Notes: generated from the sequence alone by a model not told the origin. Shown: positions 22,455 through 34,149, counted from the stretch's first letter. The stretch: DNA of 64,000 nt from Oreohelix idahoensis (GCA_024509875.1 JAMPIV010003417.1:62001-126000); one strand, 5' to 3'. Numbers and translations: made by a program.

Positions 22455-23071
22455 GAATCCTGCACCGAAACATTTATGTACTCTCCCAATGAAGCTTTCT
22501 GTGGCAGTACATTTTATATGATGAGATTGCCAATTATATATTTAAAAAAAAAAAAAGGAAATTGTTTATTTAGAAATAGTTTTATCAGTGGACGATACAC
22601 TATGAACACGATGTGTTTCGGGGTTTACCCTTCGCTAACAATAGTCAAAAGCAGGATATACAAACAAGAAATATAGACAGATTAAGGGAAACAGATGGCG
22701 GGCAGTGCAAACAAGTGGAAAAAGAGATGAACCAATGAAAGATTAGATAAGTGAATATTATTATTATTTGTCGCTTCTTACGATGGATTGACTACGATTA
22801 TGACTGACAGCCCAAGAGTGTAGTGGTAGTGTTATCTTTGTTGAATGGTAGTAATTTCGTCAAGGATCAGAAGTTCGGAGTTATTCTGTTTTAGCCTTGC
22901 TGTTTGTTATTTAAATATATAATCACGAGCTGTGTATTTATGTTTCGATTCTGTGCTGAGAGTATTTTACAGGATGATCTTTCCATCAGAAGCTGGACTT
23001 TGTTCAGAAGTTGTTTGTTTCCTTAAGTTTTCCATTTTGTTTTTTCATTTGCTAACTTAATTTCAATATAG
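22455..23071 (+). other. intron, nothing recognised
   Basis: No coding or repeat signature, apart from weak resemblance of about 22700-22750 to 41790-41860. Confidence 0.5.
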
Positions 23072-23161
23072 ATCGAGACCAAGAAACTTGACTGGGAAGT
23101 AGAATCCAAAATTGGCTCATTAGACAATGCTGAGCATGTGGCGGGTGGTGGGGATAAGAAG
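23072..23161 (+). CDS. tau/MAP family exon, repeat 2
   Basis: Exactly 90 nt, phase 0 at both ends; acceptor AG at 23070-23071, donor gtaatt. Encodes IETKKLDWEVESKIGSLDN then AEHVAGGGDKK. The Pro of PGGG is Ala. It belongs to the set of five near-identical repeats (exons 2-6) that share IETKK-hydrophobic-(D/N)W at the start. As a symmetric cassette it can be skipped without a frameshift. Confidence 0.95.
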
Positions 23162-23229
23162 GTAATTGTAGCAGTAGTAGTAGTAGTAATAGGATAGAAA
23201 TAACCAATCAAATACCAGATTGGGATAAC

Positions 23230-23420
23230 ATGTTATGAGTAGACAAAAGTTACAGTGTATTGTGACAACATTAAAAACTGATGGAAAAACAAAGATATAG
23301 GAAAATGTAACATTGTGGCATAGGAAACAGCCAAGAAAAAAATTAATAAGAAGTTACGCTAGGATCAGGAAGTTGTGGAGAGGCATGGTCATCTACACTA
23401 GTCAGCATGGTGCTTTAAAA
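23230..23420 (+). mobile_element. LINE 3' fragment
   Basis: Diverged copy of a LINE 3' end (gttgtggagaggcatggtc...cagcatggtgctttaaaaagaagg), with the same terminal wording as 23770-23835. Confidence 0.55.
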
Positions 23421-23534
23421 AGAAGGATTGCTTATTCTGTGTAAAAAGTACACAAATTGATGTTATAGGAATAAAAGTATGTAGCTTACGTGTATTTATG
23501 TTTATTTTTAATGTTCTTTGGTTTTTGTGTGTGC

Positions 23535-23840
23535 TAAATTGATTACGAGTAATGAGGATGTCCAGAAAGAGGCCAATGCGCAAAGGAATTTTATTTCAGA
23601 AGTTAGAAAGAAGCAATCCACTTTTTTGGGGCATGTTATGAGAAGAGGAAAGCTGGAATATATCGTAACAACAGGTAAGATTGAAGGAAAAAGAGATAGG
23701 GAAGACAAAGAGGGCAAATACTGGACAGTTTGACACCGTGGCATGGAAAGAATTGATAAATTGTACTGGAGACAGGAAGTTGTGGAGAGACATGATCTCC
23801 TACGCCACTAGACAGGGTACTTGAAGAAGAAGAAATTGGT
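23535..23840 (+). mobile_element. 5'-truncated LINE 3' end
   Basis: A short frame gives the reverse-transcriptase C-terminal tail: STFLGHVMRRGKLEYIVTTG then KIEGKRDRE, a pattern widespread in RTE-like LINEs, followed by a gaagaagaagaaa tail. An in-frame stop at about 23731 kills it. Confidence 0.75.
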
Positions 23841-23960
23841 TAAGTAACGGAATAGTTTTTTTTTTCCCTTCTTCTTGTATGCACTTGGTTTTTGTGTGTG
23901 CTAAAGTGGTTACCTAACAGCATCTTTTGCATTGTGTTAATTTTGATTGCTGTTCTGTAG

Positions 23961-24050
23961 ATCGAGACCAAGAAAATTGACTGGAAAGTAGAGTCCAAAA
24001 TTGGTTCTTTAGATAACGCTCAACATGCAGCGGGTGGTGGGGATAAGAAG
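23961..24050 (+). CDS. tau/MAP family exon, repeat 3
   Basis: 90 nt, phase 0-0; acceptor tgttctgtag, donor gtaaat. Encodes IETKKIDWKVESKIGSLDN then AQHAAGGGDKK; Ala replaces the Pro of PGGG. Only 799 nt of intron separate it from repeat 2, and 363 nt from repeat 4, the tightest part of the array. Confidence 0.95.
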
Positions 24051-24413
24051 GTAAATGTGGCAATATAACAGCAGTATAGTTCTTAGTTGTGGCCGATTTT
24101 ACTTTCAAGATTTTTTCTTTCTAAAGTTTAACATTGTGTTCTAACATAACCTGATAATTTATTTGTTCTTTGTTAGTTATCCACTAGTTTATTTGTTTGC
24201 TTTTTTTTTTTTTTTGTGTGTTTCTTTAGCTCTGAAGTTTTTTCCTTTTGAAAGAATGTTCGAGAATTTTTTATTTCTTTTTTTTTTCCTGTGTTTTTGT
24301 TTGTTATTGCCGTGTGCTTTTTTGTTTTTGTAGTTTTTAACATTTATGTTTACTTATTATATTTGGCTTGCAAATAACACCTTGCTTAGCAGTAACCAAA
24401 ATGTTTTCTGTAG

Positions 24414-24503
24414 ATAGAGACGAAGAAACTCAACTGGAAAGTTGACTCGAAAATTGGCTCTCTAGACAATGCTCAGCATAAGGCAGCTGGTGGGGATAAG
24501 AAG
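24414..24503 (+). CDS. tau/MAP family exon, repeat 4
   Basis: 90 nt, phase 0-0; acceptor ttttctgtag, donor gtaacg. Encodes IETKKLNWKVDSKIGSLDN then AQHKAAGGDKK. It is the only repeat in which the glycine run is reduced to GG (KAAGG), so its turn is the most altered. Confidence 0.95.
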
Positions 24504-24825
24504 GTAACGGTTACGAAAAAAAAGTGATAGGTTTTTATATTATTAGGTTCAACAGTAACATTGAGGAATAATTTTTAATGTTTACTATTTTCAAAGAAAT
24601 TCTTGTTTGGAAAAATTATTGTGCTGTGGTTCTATAGAGATGTGCTTGTGTTACAGTTTTGACTGTCATCTTCAGAAAGGGTAATTTTTCAGTTTGGGAG
24701 CATCTGTTTACTGTTTGTTAACCTTATTCAATGAAATGGTAGTGTTTTTCTAAGATTTTCTGTTTGGTGTTTGTTAATCTTATACAGTATTTCAGGGAGT
24801 GCTCATTTTCTGTTTGCTTCTTCTT

Positions 24826-25330
24826 CTTACACTCTCAGATGTCTACTTCTTCTTCTTCGTTCGTCCTGAAAAGGACGTTGGTTGTGTTGTGTCCGTTTAC
24901 AGCGAAGCTGTGATATTTGCAGACACATCTGACTTTCGCACAGCATTTTTTGGGACCAGGTTTGCCTTCCCTCTTCAGTTCCTACTCTCTCTGCCAGACT
25001 GTTTCCAGGACCACCACTTGGAGGCAGAGTAGGGTCTTGGTCAGCTCTGGTTTGCTGACGCAAGCAGTCAAGCTATGAGTCGCTGGGAATGTTTTCAAAG
25101 AAAGCTGGAGTCAGCTTGAGGCTATTTGCATCTCTGTAAAGCTTTTCCTCGAATGATACTGGTGTCGGCCATATGTACTTTCTCTGTTCCACATATGGTG
25201 TCCATCTTTGAAGCAGATATTCAGCAGTCATTTTATTAGTGCCACAGTTACACTCATCGGTAGTTCCTATCTTTAGCTTGTTGAATAGATGGTATCGCTG
25301 TTTGTTTGATTTCTGCAAAGGTAGTTATTT
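24826..25330 (-). mobile_element. RNase H-type LINE, 5'-truncated 3' end
   Basis: Minus strand: YHLFNKLKIGTTDECNCGTN and KMTAEYLLQRW, the same Cys/His tail seen in the LINE at 4325-9250. It continues through FFENIPSDS and ends in a gaagaagaagaag tail (about 24848-24860). Confidence 0.8.
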
Positions 25331-25384
25331 ATCTCTGAGCATGTATTTCTTATTTGCAGAGTTGTCTTCCAAACAAGTCTCAAG

Positions 25385-25560
25385 TCGAGTCGTTGTGGCG
25401 ACTTAAGTCCGACGCATGTTCCAGTTGATCGACTCAGGTCGACAACACTGAAATTGGCAACTCCAGAGTTGAGTCGCTAATTGAAAAACACTAGTTGAGT
25501 CGCTGTGGTGACTTAAGCTCAACTCGAGTCCGAGTCGATCGAATCTGACAACACTGCTTA
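25385..25560. repeat. imperfect direct/inverted repeat
   Basis: Two related blocks (gagtcgttgtggcgacttaa near 25388 and gagtcgctgtggtgacttaa near 25497), each rich in GTCGA/TCGAC palindromes. Family not recognised. Confidence 0.55.
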
Positions 25561-25774
25561 TTTGTTGTTTGTATCGCTGTTTATATGGCAACTAAAAATA
25601 AAATATTTTCATAGCTGAGCTTAAGAGATACCAGGATGTAATCTGTGATCATGTAGTATTTTGATGTAACATAATCAGGCGTAAGAAGGTGAAGGGGGTG
25701 TAGTTAACTTTCAGATTTTGTTCATGTGGGACTGACTGATAGAAAGAACCAAAAAAATAACGGTATTACAAGAT

Positions 25775-25905
25775 ACGATGAAAAGACGCTGACCATTGGA
25801 ACCAGAGGTTAGGAAGAGATGTTGGCGTTGGATAGGACACACATTGAAGACACTAGTTGATAGCATTACAAGGTAGTTTTGTTCTGGAATTTGAAGGGTA
25901 GTGAA
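25775..25905 (+). mobile_element. RTE 3' coding fragment
   Basis: A degenerate stretch matching the RTE C-terminal region (accagaggttaggaagagatgttggcgttggataggacacacattgaag), corresponding to the RRRRWRWIGHTLR block. Both ends are lost. Confidence 0.65.
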
Positions 25906-26113
25906 AAACTGTTTCCTTTTTATTTTCCTCTGTTATTCTCCAACATTTGGTCATTATCTCCATTATGAGCGACTCCACCCCAATGTCTGTCTGAGACAAG
26001 TGACTCCTGCATCTACTTGAATATCTGGATGTGTCATTTATCTTTATTTGTGTGCGTGAAAAACACTGTCACAATGAATGATTTGTAATTTGTATGTGTT
26101 TAGCAGATATATA

Positions 26114-28497
26114 CAGTAGAACTCCATTTATCCGAACCCCATGGGACCGAGCATCGTTCGGATAATCAAATGTTCGGATAATTGGATTACATGATGTATC
26201 TAGTACATGTACACATATTTCTAAAAATAATCGAGTACATGTACACATATTTCTAAAAATAATTAACAATCACAAGGAAAATACACTATAAAACATATTT
26301 ACTTGTACTGTAATAATAATACCCACACTGTATTAGATCACTGTATCACCAAAATCTTTCATTACACTGCAGTGCATGTACTACTTGTATTAATTATTTT
26401 TGTTAAGAAGAGAAATGTTTTCAAAATAACATTACAAACGATTCAAAACCAGGCGCAACTTACGTATACATGTACCTGCACAGATGTAGCCCACTATTTA
26501 AAATAATGAGGAATCATCTTTTGCACCAAACTGGATAGTCTGCTTTTGGCTGCTAAGTCCCGCATTCTCTTCAACAGCAGAAGCTGTGTAGGACAGCTGT
26601 CATCTTCTTGCTCGTACCAAGCCATCGCTGTTTCTAGTGCTATAAAGGCCTCTTCAGGACTTGGTCGACGTTTTGGGTTTTCTTCATAATCTACAAGTAC
26701 ATCATGTACTTCTGAGGAGTCTTCATCATCGGTCACTACATGTTTTTGGTTTTTCTTCTTGCACAAAAGACAAAATTTCTTCGTCATTCAAAAACTGAAA
26801 ACCAGAATCATTATCATCTTCTAGCCACATGTGTGCATCATCTTTGTCACAGTCCGAAAATCCAGGCATTGCTTGAAACAGTTCCACAACTTCATTTATA
26901 CAATCATCATTTGTGTCCACTGCAGTAGTTTCATTTCCTCCTTTTTTCCCAAGCAATCTATTCCAAGCCTTGTTGAGATTATCTTGTGACAGGGTGGTCC
27001 AAGCATCAGCTAACATATAGCAGCAGTCTTTGAGATTAAGCTTTTTGGAAAACGCCACCACACTTTCTTCATCTTCAGCCAACAATAAACGACGCATGAC
27101 TTCCTTCTTGTACATCTTTTTAAGCTTTGCTATAACACCCTGATCCATTGGTTGAATTAGTGCTGTTACATTAGGAGGCAGAAAAATTACTTTAAAATTT
27201 GCATCAACTGCATTCAATGTATCCGTCTCTGGGTGAGATGGTGCATTGTCCAGTAGAAAAATTACTTTTCCAGTTTTCTTTTCTTGTTCTTTCAACCTCT
27301 TCACATTTGGGATGAACTGATTTGTATACCAATCAAGAAATATTTCACTATTCATCCAAGTACTCTTCTGTGCTTTGTAGCACAATGGGAGACATGTCAC
27401 ATTCTTTAAACAACGTGGTTTTTTTTGGCTTTGCCGATCATTAGCACCGGTAAACGATGACTTCCACTGGCATTCGCGGCTACCAAAATTGTTACTCTCT
27501 CTTTGCACTTTTTAAACCCAGGGGCAGCTGCTTCGCGCTGAGATGCAAGTGATTTTTGAGGCAATGATTTCCAGTATAAGCCAGTCTCATCAGCATTATA
27601 CACATCATCGAGTAAATAACCTTCTTCTTCCAAAAAGCCAAGAATGTTTCTTTAAAATTTTCAGCGGCAGTTGCATCGCTAGATAAAGATTCCCCTTGAA
27701 TCTCCAATTCTCGTATGCCATGACGAGATTTAAAGTTTCTTAACCATCCCTGGCTAGCCTTAAAGTCAGGAGGACCGTCAAGTTGATTGCTGAACTGAAG
27801 TGCCTTTTCACACAATAGAGCCAGAGATAGGTTCCCCTTTGCTTCTTCTTTGCACAAACCATATATACAAAGCCTCTTCCAATTTCAAATCTTTCGCATT
27901 TCTCATGGTTTTATGTTTCTTCGACCCATTTTCACTATCCAATTTCGATGCAAAACTCATAATTTTATCCTTGTTACTTTTGATGTCAGAGACGGTAGCT
28001 TTCCCAACATTGAAAATCCTCGCAAATGAAGACACAGTTTCACCTTTTCCTAGTCTCTTGATAATTTCTGTTTTCGTTTCAATTGACAAAACATTGCGGT
28101 TCCTTTTATATGCTTTAGGCCTACTGGAAGATGCCAGATCGCACAGAGAAATACGTGTACACCAAAATTATTCTGCTGTAGTAGCAGACACAATTATTTT
28201 AAGTTGAACTGTCTGTTTAGCCAGTGTTCTGCCTAGAACGCACACGTACACTGGATTGGTAAACCAGATATTAATTGACTTTATGATCTAACTGACTTCC
28301 TGTACGTAAGCGACCGTCCATTAGCCCATCTCATTGTCTACAAATTGTTCGCACACATTTGAAGCTTGCCGCATCAAAAGATTCAGAACTGTAGTCTAAC
28401 GTGACTGGTGGCACCTGATTTTTTTTTTTTTCTGGAAAAAGTGTTCGGATAATTGGATGTTCGGATAATTGGGGTTCGGATAAATGGAGTTCTACTG
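26114..28497 (-). mobile_element. Tigger/pogo-type DNA transposon
   Basis: 2384 bp with TA duplications at 26112-26113 and 28498-28499. Terminal inverted repeats begin CAGTAGAACTCCATTTATCC and match for about 28 bases. Both ends also carry repeated ttcggataatt(gg) motifs, likely transposase-binding sites. It contains a broken transposase on the minus strand. It sits in the intron between MAP repeats 4 and 5. Confidence 0.95.
26494..28130 (-). pseudogene. Tigger/pogo transposase
   Basis: Segments in order: 28089-27808, CENP-B-type psq helix-turn-helix (IETKTEIIKRLGKGETV, FNVGKATVSDIK); 27857-27660, second HTH (CEKALQFSNQL, GWLRNFKSRHGI); 27633-27406, DDE domain start (NADETGLYWKSLP, first D); 27508-26726, FLLDNAPSHP (second D) and LIQPMDQGVIAKLKKMY (third D, about 34 residues on), then the C-terminal tail; 26787-26494, end. 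At least four frame changes break it. Translation may begin slightly upstream of 28089, because KRNRNVLSIE is in frame. The catalytic acids are all still readable, so the damage is by indels. Confidence 0.93.
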
Positions 28498-28694
28498 TAC
28501 TTGTTTGTCATGTTTGCAAATAGTAACAATGGCATTTTACATACAAAAAAATTACTTAAGTTTTGCATCTTTACAACTGTTTTAACAGACTGTTTTTATT
28601 TTCCTGCACTAAGCTTATTACTAGTTTTTTTTCCAACAAAGTGTTACCTGCTTCGGGATTTGTCGTGGGCATTAATTTGCAATGCTTTTTGTAG

Positions 28695-28784
28695 ATTGAG
28701 ACCAAGAAACTCGACTGGAAAGTTGATTCTAAAGTTGGCTCTTTAGACAACTCACAGCATACAGCTGGTGGTGGGACTAGGAAG
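28695..28784 (+). CDS. tau/MAP family exon, repeat 5
   Basis: 90 nt, phase 0-0; acceptor ctttttgtag, donor gtaatc. Encodes IETKKLDWKVDSKVGSLDN then SQHTAGGGTRK. It differs from its sisters in ending GGGTRK rather than GGGDKK. Ala replaces Pro before GGG. Confidence 0.95.
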
Positions 28785-28881
28785 GTAATCATAGAAGTCG
28801 CAGTACTATACATTCAGTAGTAATAGAAGAGGCGTCTGGTTATCACCTGACTTATCAATATTTGGAAGTCGTTAATACCTT

Positions 28882-29100
28882 TCATCATCATCATAATATT
28901 CTCAGCTCTTAGTAGCATTGAGCCACTTCTGCCGATGGTCCCCTTGGGGAAGCTTACACCAAAGCAGAAACTCTTGTAGTTGTGGTTTTTGTAGTAGTTT
29001 ATTTTACATGATGAGGTTGTCAGCCTTATGTACAACCTCATATTAGCTGCGTCTTGTGACATGCCTGAGGCAGTTGTAGTCATATATCAGGGTTTGTTCA
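28882..29100 (-). mobile_element. dispersed TGA-tailed repeat, copy
   Basis: Begins tcatcatcatcat on the + strand (a TGATGA tail in minus sense), then a gctctt..gagc-type start, ttgtggtttttgtagtagtt, and acaacctcatattag. Related to 43728, 44572, 47040 and 60385. Probably the 3' end of a LINE or a SINE on the minus strand. Confidence 0.65.
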
Positions 29101-29245
29101 TGTTTTTTTTTGTGCCATGGACCATTTGATTGTCCGATAAATGCTGTGGACCCTTTTGATTGTCTAATGAAAGCTATGGACCTCTTGTTAGAAGAAAATT
29201 GTACAAGCTTAATTAAAAATGTTAAATTTTATGTTACGTACACAG

Positions 29246-29480
29246 AGCGTTCTATTGACAGAGTGGTTAGAGCACTGGTCTCTCATGGCAAAGATGCCGG
29301 CTCAAATCATGGTACCAGCATGCTCCAGTCTACCCAGCTGTAAATGGGTACCTGACTGAGTTAGGTAAGCAAAAGGCAGCAAGGAAAGGAACTGGTCACC
29401 TCACCTCTCGATGCTGGACCTAGTATAGTGAAGTCTCTAACACTTCATTCCCCTATGGCATTATTTTGTACGGGACTATT
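29246..29480 (+). mobile_element. tRNA-derived SINE, family 1
   Basis: tRNA-like head (ttgacagagtggttagagca, A-box position; ggctcaaatcatgg, degraded B box), then a shared body: ctgtaaatgggtacctgac, aactggtcacctcacctc, gaagtctctaacacttca. Same family as 41888-42120 (-), 61790-62412 (-) and 63548-63800 (+). Confidence 0.85.
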
Positions 29481-30634
29481 TTACACAGACCCCTTAAAAT
29501 CCATTCACGAACCCACAAAGGGTACATGGACCATAGGTTAACAAACCCAGTCCTATAGTTTCATTGTTTCTTCAGAGATCTTCAGGAGCTATACGGGGCA
29601 GATATGACAGCGGCAGTTATAAAATTAGTTAGATTTTAATTTGCCAGAACACACTAAGGTGTGTTTAAATTTGTAAATGAGACAGTCTCACCTTGTTTTA
29701 TGTTTGTCTGTGTCGCAATATGTGCCCTCTAAGTTAACATTGGTCAGTATAAGAGTTGTGGGCATTTTTTGTTTCTTTGTGTTTTGTTTCTATAAATAAA
29801 GAAACTGAAATTATGTTGACTTGGCTGTGAGAAACGTATACTCATATTTGATGACATTTTTGCCTGGCTTTAAGAACGAGGTGGTTTTCCTAAATTTGAT
29901 GCAAAATTTTATGTTGCTTTGAGTTTTCTTACGGTTTTAAAGTTTAGAGGTGGTTTCTTTTCAAGTTATTTTAAAGTTTGGTATTGTTATACATAGTTGT
30001 AAAGGAAGTTGAAATAAGAAATTATAAAATTGAGACAAAATAAAGCACAAACTTAGTTCAAATATACTCTGCTCTAAAATTGGCCTTCTGTCACGAGCTC
30101 CTGGGAAAATCGGCCCTGAATACTGACATCTTGTTTTTTGGGAGTTAAGAATCTAGTGGGTAAATGATGTCCCCGTATAAGAGAGAGGATAACCTTAGCT
30201 ATTGTTTTATTTTCAGTTGTTTTTTCTTGTACCTATTGTTGACAACGGATTGTTATTATTAGTTATATTTCATATTTGTAAATTTTTTTAAATAAAGAGT
30301 TTCCCTCGTTATGACAAGACATACCTCGTTCAGCTTAGACACAGTCTGTTGGTTATATTAGAATGCATTAATGAATATTACAGAATTTGTTTTATGAATA
30401 TCAAAGAATTTCTTAAAGAGTTTGCAATTTCTTATCTGTGTGACCTTTGTTAATACCACCTTGTATATGGTATCAGTTTCTTATATGTTACACATGTTAT
30501 ATGTGGTCAGTGTGGGTTGTTGGTCTTAATGAGATGATTGATATTTATGGTGTTTTTATGAGGTCTAAAGTTATTTTTCTGTGGAAACACTGGCATGGTT
30601 CGTGTTTTAGATTTATTCCTGCCTGTTTTCGTAG
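29481..30634 (+). other. intron, nothing recognised
   Basis: A/T-rich sequence without an identifiable feature. Confidence 0.6.
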
Positions 30635-30724
30635 ATCGAGACGAAAAAACTTGATTGGAAAGTTGATTCAAAAGTAGGATCCCTTGACAATGCCCAACAT
30701 AAGGCTGGTGGAGGGGATAGGAAG
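30635..30724 (+). CDS. tau/MAP family exon, repeat 6
   Basis: 90 nt, phase 0-0; acceptor ttttcgtag, donor gtaatc. Encodes IETKKLDWKVDSKVGSLDN then AQHKAGGGDRK. Its downstream intron starts gtaatcgtggcagcagta, resembling the intron starts after repeats 2, 3 and 5, which supports duplication of exon plus flanking intron. Confidence 0.95.
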
Positions 30725-31284
30725 GTAATCGTGGCAGCAGTATCAACTATTTACATCATGTAGCAAATGTGTTAGCTGTCTATAAAACACAGCTTGAATT
30801 CATTAAGCAATCTATGCTACCTGTAGTTTTTAACCTTCTTTCTCCTTTGTATTCTGTGTATGAAATATAGATAAGGCTAGTGATGATATTTACCTGACCT
30901 TATTCCAGCATTTCTTTAAAATACTATTTTATGCAGCTGAAATTTATACACTTATAAATTTCTTATTTCGTCACGTATTTAACTTCATTACATAATTTCT
31001 ATCATACTTTATTTATTTTGTCTCTTAAATAATGTGCATTTCAGTTTTTTGTTTTTAAAAGTGGCATAGAATATTCAAAAATAGAATTGTGAGCCTCATG
31101 GCTACGCTACTTCTTGAAAGGCTCTAAATTGTAATAGTTTACATTGTCCCTCACAGAAATAAGAACCTCCAACTCGGATGTCAGGCCATTCCTATTGTAT
31201 GGCTTAGAAACATGAACAACAAAAATGATAGCAAAAGCTTGCACACTAAATTGTAGTAGTATTATAATTAGGGTAATACTCTTT

Positions 31285-32120
31285 TCTAGAAGTGACTCTA
31301 AATGCTCTAAATTTTAGATAGTATTCACTTTTATATTGTTTTTCGAAGTGACTGTTAACACTTAAAATTTTAGTTGTAGTACATTTATTTTCATATTGTT
31401 TCTAAAAGTGGTTCTAAACACTCAAAATTTGTTTACATTCATTTTCATGTGTTTAAAAAAATAGAAGCTGTAAACACCCAAAACCATAGCTGTATCACAT
31501 TCAATTTCATAGTTTCAAGAAGTGACTCTAAACACTAATAATTTTAGCAGTACTACAATCATTTTCATATTTCCTTTAGAAGCGGCTCTTAATGCTAAAC
31601 ATTTTAGTAGGATTACATTTACTTTCATATAGTTTCAAGAAGTGGCACTAAACATTCAAAATTTTGTTAGTGTTAAATTCACTTGCGCATTAATTCTAGA
31701 AGTGGTTATAAATCAAAATTGTAATAGCATAGTATTCACTTTCAGGTTTTTCTAGAAGTGGCTATAAATACTCAAAATTGTAGTAGTATTACATTCACTT
31801 TCATAGTTTATCTAGAAGTGGCTATAAACACTCAGAATTGTAGTAGTATTACATTCACCTTCATATTGTTTCTAGAAGTGACTCCCACAATTTTGGTAGT
31901 ATAACTTTCACTTTAATACTCTTTCTAGAAGTGGCTGTAAACATTATAAATAGTAATAGTAGTACATTCACTTTCATATTTTATGTAAAAGTGATTGTAA
32001 ATGCTCAGAATCATTTTACATTCATTTTCATACTTTTGTTCCTACAGGTGACTGTGAACACTGAAAACTGCTGTTTTATTACTTTCACTTTCATACTTTT
32101 TTCCTAGATATGGCTTAACA
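31285..32120. repeat. diverged tandem array, ~55-60 bp period
   Basis: About 14-15 units around (t)ctagaagtggctataaaca, then ctcaaaattgtagtagta and ttacattcactttcatattg. The gaagtg core recurs near 31289, 31345, 31404, 31517, 31577, 31637, 31697, 31753, 31812, 31872, 31926 and 31987. Units differ by many substitutions, so the array is old. It is intronic. Confidence 0.9.
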
Positions 32121-32639
32121 ATGAAATGCAGTGTTAATTATAGTGTTTTAGCAGCAACAAGAGCAGTATTTTCAGCAGAAGTGAAATCAGCAGCAGCAGT
32201 ATTATAAACATTTGCAGCAGCAATATTAGCAGTAGAGGTAGTATCATTTGCATCTGCTTCACTTATATCAGCGACAGTTGCAGGTTTACAGATTGTCTTC
32301 TTTGAACACCTTCTGACGTCAGTTGAAATATGCTTCAAGAAAAAAGTGGACAAAATTGTCTAATGTTTCAACACTTGTGATCAAGAGTATACATTTTCTT
32401 TTGTGAATTTATAGGAAATGAAATCATAACTCTGCCACTGCCATTCAAGCAATCCCTTCCTTCACGTAATAATTGCAGCAACTACCATTTCATATTTCTT
32501 AATAAGAAATTCACAAATTTCTGAATTAAAAAATTAATAAACTTACATTCTGAATAAGAAATGCACAAACTGTCACATTTCTAGATAAGAAATATACAAA
32601 GTGTCACATGCCAGAATAAGAAGTATACAAATTCTGTCA

Positions 32640-33925
32640 GATTTTCAGAAAAAATTGACCTTTCTTTCAGCTTACAATTTATCTGTCAGTATTTATCTTA
32701 AAAAGCTAGAAACAGAAATAAATGAAGTACAGGCGGGTTTTCGACCAGGTAGAGGCACTAGGGATCATATATTCAACATGAGGATCATCATAGAAAAGTG
32801 TAGAGAATTCAACGTTGACCTACATACTTGTTTCATTGATTACACAAAAGCTTTCGATTGTGTACAACATCAGCAGTTATGGGCTATTATGAAAAATATG
32901 GGATTTCCAAACCACCTTATACAACTCATCGCACTGCTGTACCAAGAACAACAGGCAGCCGTAAGAATAGAGGGGGAACATCAGAATGGTTTGAAGTACA
33001 GAAAGGAGTAAGACAAGGCTGTACCCTTTCCCCTTACCTGTTTAACATTTATGCCGAGAATATCATGAGAAACGTAAGAGATGACCAAGAACACACAGAG
33101 TTTGACTCATTTAACATCGGCGGGTACCAGATCCCGGAAATCAGATATGCTGACGACACAGTCCTCCTTTCGACCAACCCAGAAGGACTTGAACAATTAC
33201 TTCTGTCCACCAAAAAACACAGCGAGGCCCAGAATCTATACCTAAACACCAAGAAGACCAAAGTATTGACAACAGACAAAGTAAAGACCAAACCAGAAAT
33301 TGAAATTGATAACGAAGAACTGGAAAGTGTCAATGAATTCGAATACTTAGGATCAATCATTAACAGCTCTGGCGACTGTGCAGTAGAAATTAAAAGAAGA
33401 CTTGCAATTGCTTCACATAAGCTAATACAGATGAAAAAACCTATGGCAAGGCACAAGCAAAGAAACAAAGTTACAACTGATCAGAGCATGTATATTCCCA
33501 GTAGCAACATACGGCTGCGAGACTTGGACACTCAATAAAACAGTTGCAAAAAAGATTACATCATTCGAAATGAAATGCTACAGAAGGATGTTGAGAATAC
33601 CCTGGACAGAAAAAAAGACCAACAGAGAAGTACTGCACTCACTAAATGTACAGGAACATTGGCTCCTAAATACCATCGCAATAAGGAAGCTGAAATTTTT
33701 CGGTCATATAAAAAGACATAATAGTCTGGAAAAAACAGTGATGGAAGGCATGGTCCCTGGAAAAAGGGGAAGGGGTCGACCTAGACGACGGTGGACCCAG
33801 GACATCACAGAGAGTCTGAACTTGTCTTTGGCTGATGCAGGTCGACTTGCCCAGAATCGTGATGCGTTCAGAGCAGCTGTAATGGAGACAACGTTCTGGA
33901 AAGAATACGTCACATGATGATGATT
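32640..33925 (+). mobile_element. 5'-truncated LINE with RT and C-terminal tail
   Basis: RT from motif 2A onward: VQAGFRPGRGTRDHIF, CFIDYTKAFDCV, KGVRQGCTLSPYLFN, catalytic YADD near 33148 and NEFEYLGSIIN. The C-terminal tail is CYRRMLRIPW, IRKLKFFGHIKRH and GRGRPRRRW. Two frameshifts (about 32990 and 33470) separate segments 32601-33011, 32858-33538 and 33540-33917. Ends TAA-free at cacatgatgatgat, a TGA-type tail. The endonuclease is missing because of 5' truncation. Confidence 0.9.
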
Positions 33926-34149
33926 TATCTTAATCAAAGTGAAAACAGAGCTGGATTCAGGGCTTTAAGAGACCTTAGGAAATGGACAAATATGATCTGC
34001 AGCACCAGTAACTCACATATGATGATTCTGCTACTTATTGTTATGTCTTCCCTTTCATTTTTGCTTACGTTAGTAATATTTGACCTTCAGAATATTTTGA
34101 TCACAAGGTCGTTTTTGTTGTTATCTGTTCTGCCTTCTTGTGAGCTTAG

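Noticed and set aside
27800..28207. 135-codon + strand frame
   Set aside because: Antisense shadow of the Tigger transposase N-terminus.
32138..32353. Ala-rich minus-strand frame (AAANVYNTAAADF-like)
   Set aside because: Simple gca/agc trinucleotide-rich sequence with no other support.
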